Positions 61,982 to 64,000 of a stretch of DNA of 64,000 bases are shown piece by piece. This stretch comes from Macrosoma leucophasiata. Its lineage: Eukaryota > Arthropoda > Insecta > Lepidoptera > Hedylidae. The DNA lies in the NCBI GenBank assembly GCA_036365455.1, contig JAWQUS010000032.1:17616001-17680000 (forward strand), read 5' to 3'. How positions within the stretch are numbered: position 1 is the stretch's first letter; each line of letters starts with the position of its first letter. The translations under genes were made by a program, and so were the position numbers. The notes beneath the pieces are model-generated. The model did no database searches. It was not told the origin of the DNA and was given only the letters and a program-made list of their open reading frames with translations.

Positions 61982-62116
61982 GGTGAGATTCTTTTGACAG
62001 TTCGAAGCGTACTTTCAAGCAAAGTACGCTTCGAACTGTCAAATCCCATACTGTACTGACAGTTCTAAGCGTACTTTGCTCAAAGTAAAGTCGTAGTGCG
62101 GTCTGTGAATCTCACC
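61982..62116. mobile_element. MITE with internal 22-bp hairpin
   Basis: Ends ggtgagattc / gaatctcacc. Inside, ttgacagttcgaagcgtact and its exact inverse are separated by 5 nt (about 61993-62042). Confidence 0.7.
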
Positions 62117-62197
62117 ATAAGAGTATCCAGAAAAGTCTGAGAATGTTTGTCTCCTAGCGACAAAAGTCCTTCGACTGCGCAGGCCTTTATGCAGTTT

Positions 62198-62302
62198 TAC
62201 TGGTGGTAGAGTTTCATCCCAGGAGCTCGAGGGCGTAGCCACCACCGCATTACCTAATCTATCTGTCGCCAAATGGTAGTGTGTTTAGCACTATTCGTTC
62301 AT
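62198..62302 (+). mobile_element. family A 5' part, cut by a CR1-like LINE end
   Basis: actggtggtagagtttcatc ... aaatggtagtgtgtttagca. Confidence 0.7.
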
Positions 62303-62511
62303 TCCAGAACGTGCAAATTGTAGAACGAACTTCTCTCTGAGGTGTTCTCCCTGGCGGTACAATATAGGGTTCTTCAAAACTGGCGTCAAAAGAGTCCTTC
62401 AGGGCTGGCAACGCGTTGGCAACTCGCCTGATGTTGCAAATGTTCATGGGCGACGGTAACCACTTTCCATCATGACCCGTCTGCTTATCTGTCAATCCTT
62501 TAAAAAAAATG
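62303..62511 (+). mobile_element. CR1-like LINE 3' end
   Basis: cagaacgtgcaaattgtaga, tggcaacgcgttggcaactc, ttaaaaaaaa; about the last 200 bp of the 60143 element. Confidence 0.75.
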
Positions 62512-62702
62512 TTGGCTTGTCTATCTGCTGATCATGTTACTGCTTCATTTTCTTGATACCGGATTTATTGACACTCGCTTTATTTGTGGCACAGTTAGGG
62601 CCGATATCGCCTAGTTGCTTTCATACAATGGACATAGGCGTGGCTAGGTTGAAAAATTGTCTTTAGCTTTGACTGACATCCGCCGTACATTTATCTATTA
62701 GC

Positions 62703-62870
62703 TAAAAGTTCCCAGGTTCGACCCTGTCAGAGATGAGTGCTATTGTGTATTTCTTATTTTGGTTGTTTTCCACCTCGGAGTGCGGTAATGTCAATTGGTC
62801 ATGAAGCGTAACTGGCGATGCCTGTGTGTTCTTTGCCTACCTCTTCTAGAATACAGACGTCAAGATACAT
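62703..62870 (+). mobile_element. very diverged family D SINE
   Basis: cccaggttcgaccctgtcag (B box), then weak body similarity (gaagcgtaactggcgatg, agaatacagacgtcaagata). Confidence 0.4.
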
Positions 62871-62879
62871 TTACCTATA

Positions 62880-63450
62880 GATTTGTATCGGAAACGAAGA
62901 GTTTACTGGTCTATATCAGCGCTTCATATCTATATTTACCCAGTTCTATTTAGAAGCCGGTCTAAAATTTCTAAAACTGATCAATCAGTCATTGTTTAAA
63001 AATCGAATGCGCCACAGATTGGCCACGTCTCAACACTTGAGAATGACACTAGTGTTTCATATGATCTATATTTGGTCTATGAAAACATGTAGCACAATGC
63101 GCGAATGCACTATATTTAGAGTTAGGGTTGCCACATTATTTTTGCAATGTTATAAAACACATTTAAATTTAGAAAATACTCGGTTTAGAAATCTCTATAC
63201 CTATATATTAAAAAATGAAATTTCGTTTATTAATCGCACTAAAACGCGAGAAACTCTCGACCGATTTGGCAATTTTTGAATTTTTGTTTCGAAATATTTA
63301 TTGAAGTCCCAGGAAGGTATAAAACGTGAGAAAATGGTAAGAAAGTGGAATAAAAAATAAGCCAACAATTTTATTTGTACAAATACTTCGTATAGATCTG
63401 TCAAATGTTTGACACATTATTAAATTCTACGGCGGTACGAAATTCAGGTC
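62880..63450. other. AT-rich DNA, nothing identified
   Basis: No supported feature; several open frames here lack any recognisable motif. Confidence 0.4.
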
Positions 63451-63454
63451 AGTT

Positions 63455-63728
63455 TTACTGGTGGCAGAGCTCTAGTGACGGAGCTCGGGCGTAGGCACCA
63501 CCGCATTACCTCTATCTGCCGCTAAATGGTAGTGTTCGTTCGTTCCGGTTAGATGGTAGATAATGTATGGCCTCGTAATAGCTATCACAAAGACATGTCA
63601 TAACAACTTAGGTCTCAGGGGTGGCAACGCATCTGCATTTTGACCTCTGGCTTTTGTGTTGACCTCTATAGGCTGCAGTCATCACTTAACATCAATGTGA
63701 ACTGCATGCTTGTTTGCCACCTTCTCCC
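63455..63728 (+). mobile_element. family A retroposon, diverged
   Basis: actggtggcagagctctagt ... gcatgcttgtttgccacctt. Confidence 0.8.
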
Positions 63729-63893
63729 CTTGAAAAAAACCCTAATTAAACCGTTTTAAATCAGTTTACGAGAAAATTATGACAATTGATTTCAATTGTT
63801 TATTCGCCGCGCCGGCAGTCTCTCGTATCTTGACGGTTTAATGTTTAACTATAATTTTAGTTTCATTGTTATGGGACGAGTTAAAAAAATTAC

Positions 63894-64000
63894 GTAACGT
63901 AACTTCACGCCTGTAATCCTCGAAGGGGTAAGCAGAGGCAAATGCATGCATTCAGTCATACATGCAAACACCCACGATTCACCGGTTACGTTTTGGCCCA
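63894..64000 (-). mobile_element. family D SINE, cut by the window end
   Basis: taacgtaacttcacgcctgt ... accggttacgttttggccca. Confidence 0.8.

Noticed and set aside
62992..63279. 95-codon plus-strand frame
   Set aside because: AT-rich, no motif, no splice or start context.

Overview
The window is insect nuclear DNA, almost certainly from a butterfly or moth (Lepidoptera). This follows from interrupted genes with GT..AG introns, an AT-rich background, a diagnostic coronin exon, and a very dense load of repeats of lepidopteran type (SINEs, RTE, Jockey and CR1-like LINE pieces, MITEs). No bacterial, phage, plasmid or CRISPR content was seen.

Two host genes are supported and lie head to head. 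On the minus strand, a TLC-domain protein of the TLCD3A/FAM57A family can be read as seven in-phase coding exons (45242 down to 14587; 357 aa) with good splice sites. On the plus strand, the first coding exon of coronin lies at 49385-49582; two upstream exons (48470-48502 and 48596-48742) join it in phase 0 and could give an N-terminally extended isoform. No further coronin exon was found in the remaining 14 kb. The TLCD3A introns and the intergenic DNA are largely layered transposons.

Layout: 1-14.3 kb is intergenic, with MITEs, retroposon remnants, a tRNA-like sequence and a TG microsatellite. 14.4-17.9 kb holds the last two TLCD3A exons; the intron between them carries a 2-kb GC-rich 15-bp minisatellite. 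18-22.3 kb holds exons 5 to 3. 22.3-34 kb is intron 2 (LINE 3' ends, a 5S-rRNA-derived SINE, SINEs, RTE copies). 34.06-34.16 kb is exon 2. 34.2-45.2 kb is intron 1, including a 1.5-kb hAT-like element with nested insertions. 45.2-47 kb holds TLCD3A exon 1, a TGACA-rich upstream block and a Jockey LINE inserted in it. 48.5-49.6 kb holds the coronin 5' exons. 50-64 kb is the presumed first large coronin intron, with an RTE LINE, a CR1-like LINE and a MITE split by other sequence.

Repeat families used below (my own labels): A = ~290-bp poly-A-tailed retroposon beginning actggtggtagagctcc; B = ~210-bp tRNA-derived SINE; C = ~220-bp element starting CAGAGAATATG, ending GCGGTGTG, with 7-bp target duplications; D = ~300-bp tRNA-derived SINE; E = ~415-bp A-tailed retroposon; F = 5S-rRNA-derived SINE with an (ATT)n tail; G = LINE 3' end around gtggacgtctttcggctga. 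The features most deserving follow-up are the minisatellite, whose monomers are themselves hairpins and G-tract repeats, and family C with its unusual but reproducible 7-bp duplications, including one split copy whose empty target site is preserved in a paralogous repeat nearby.
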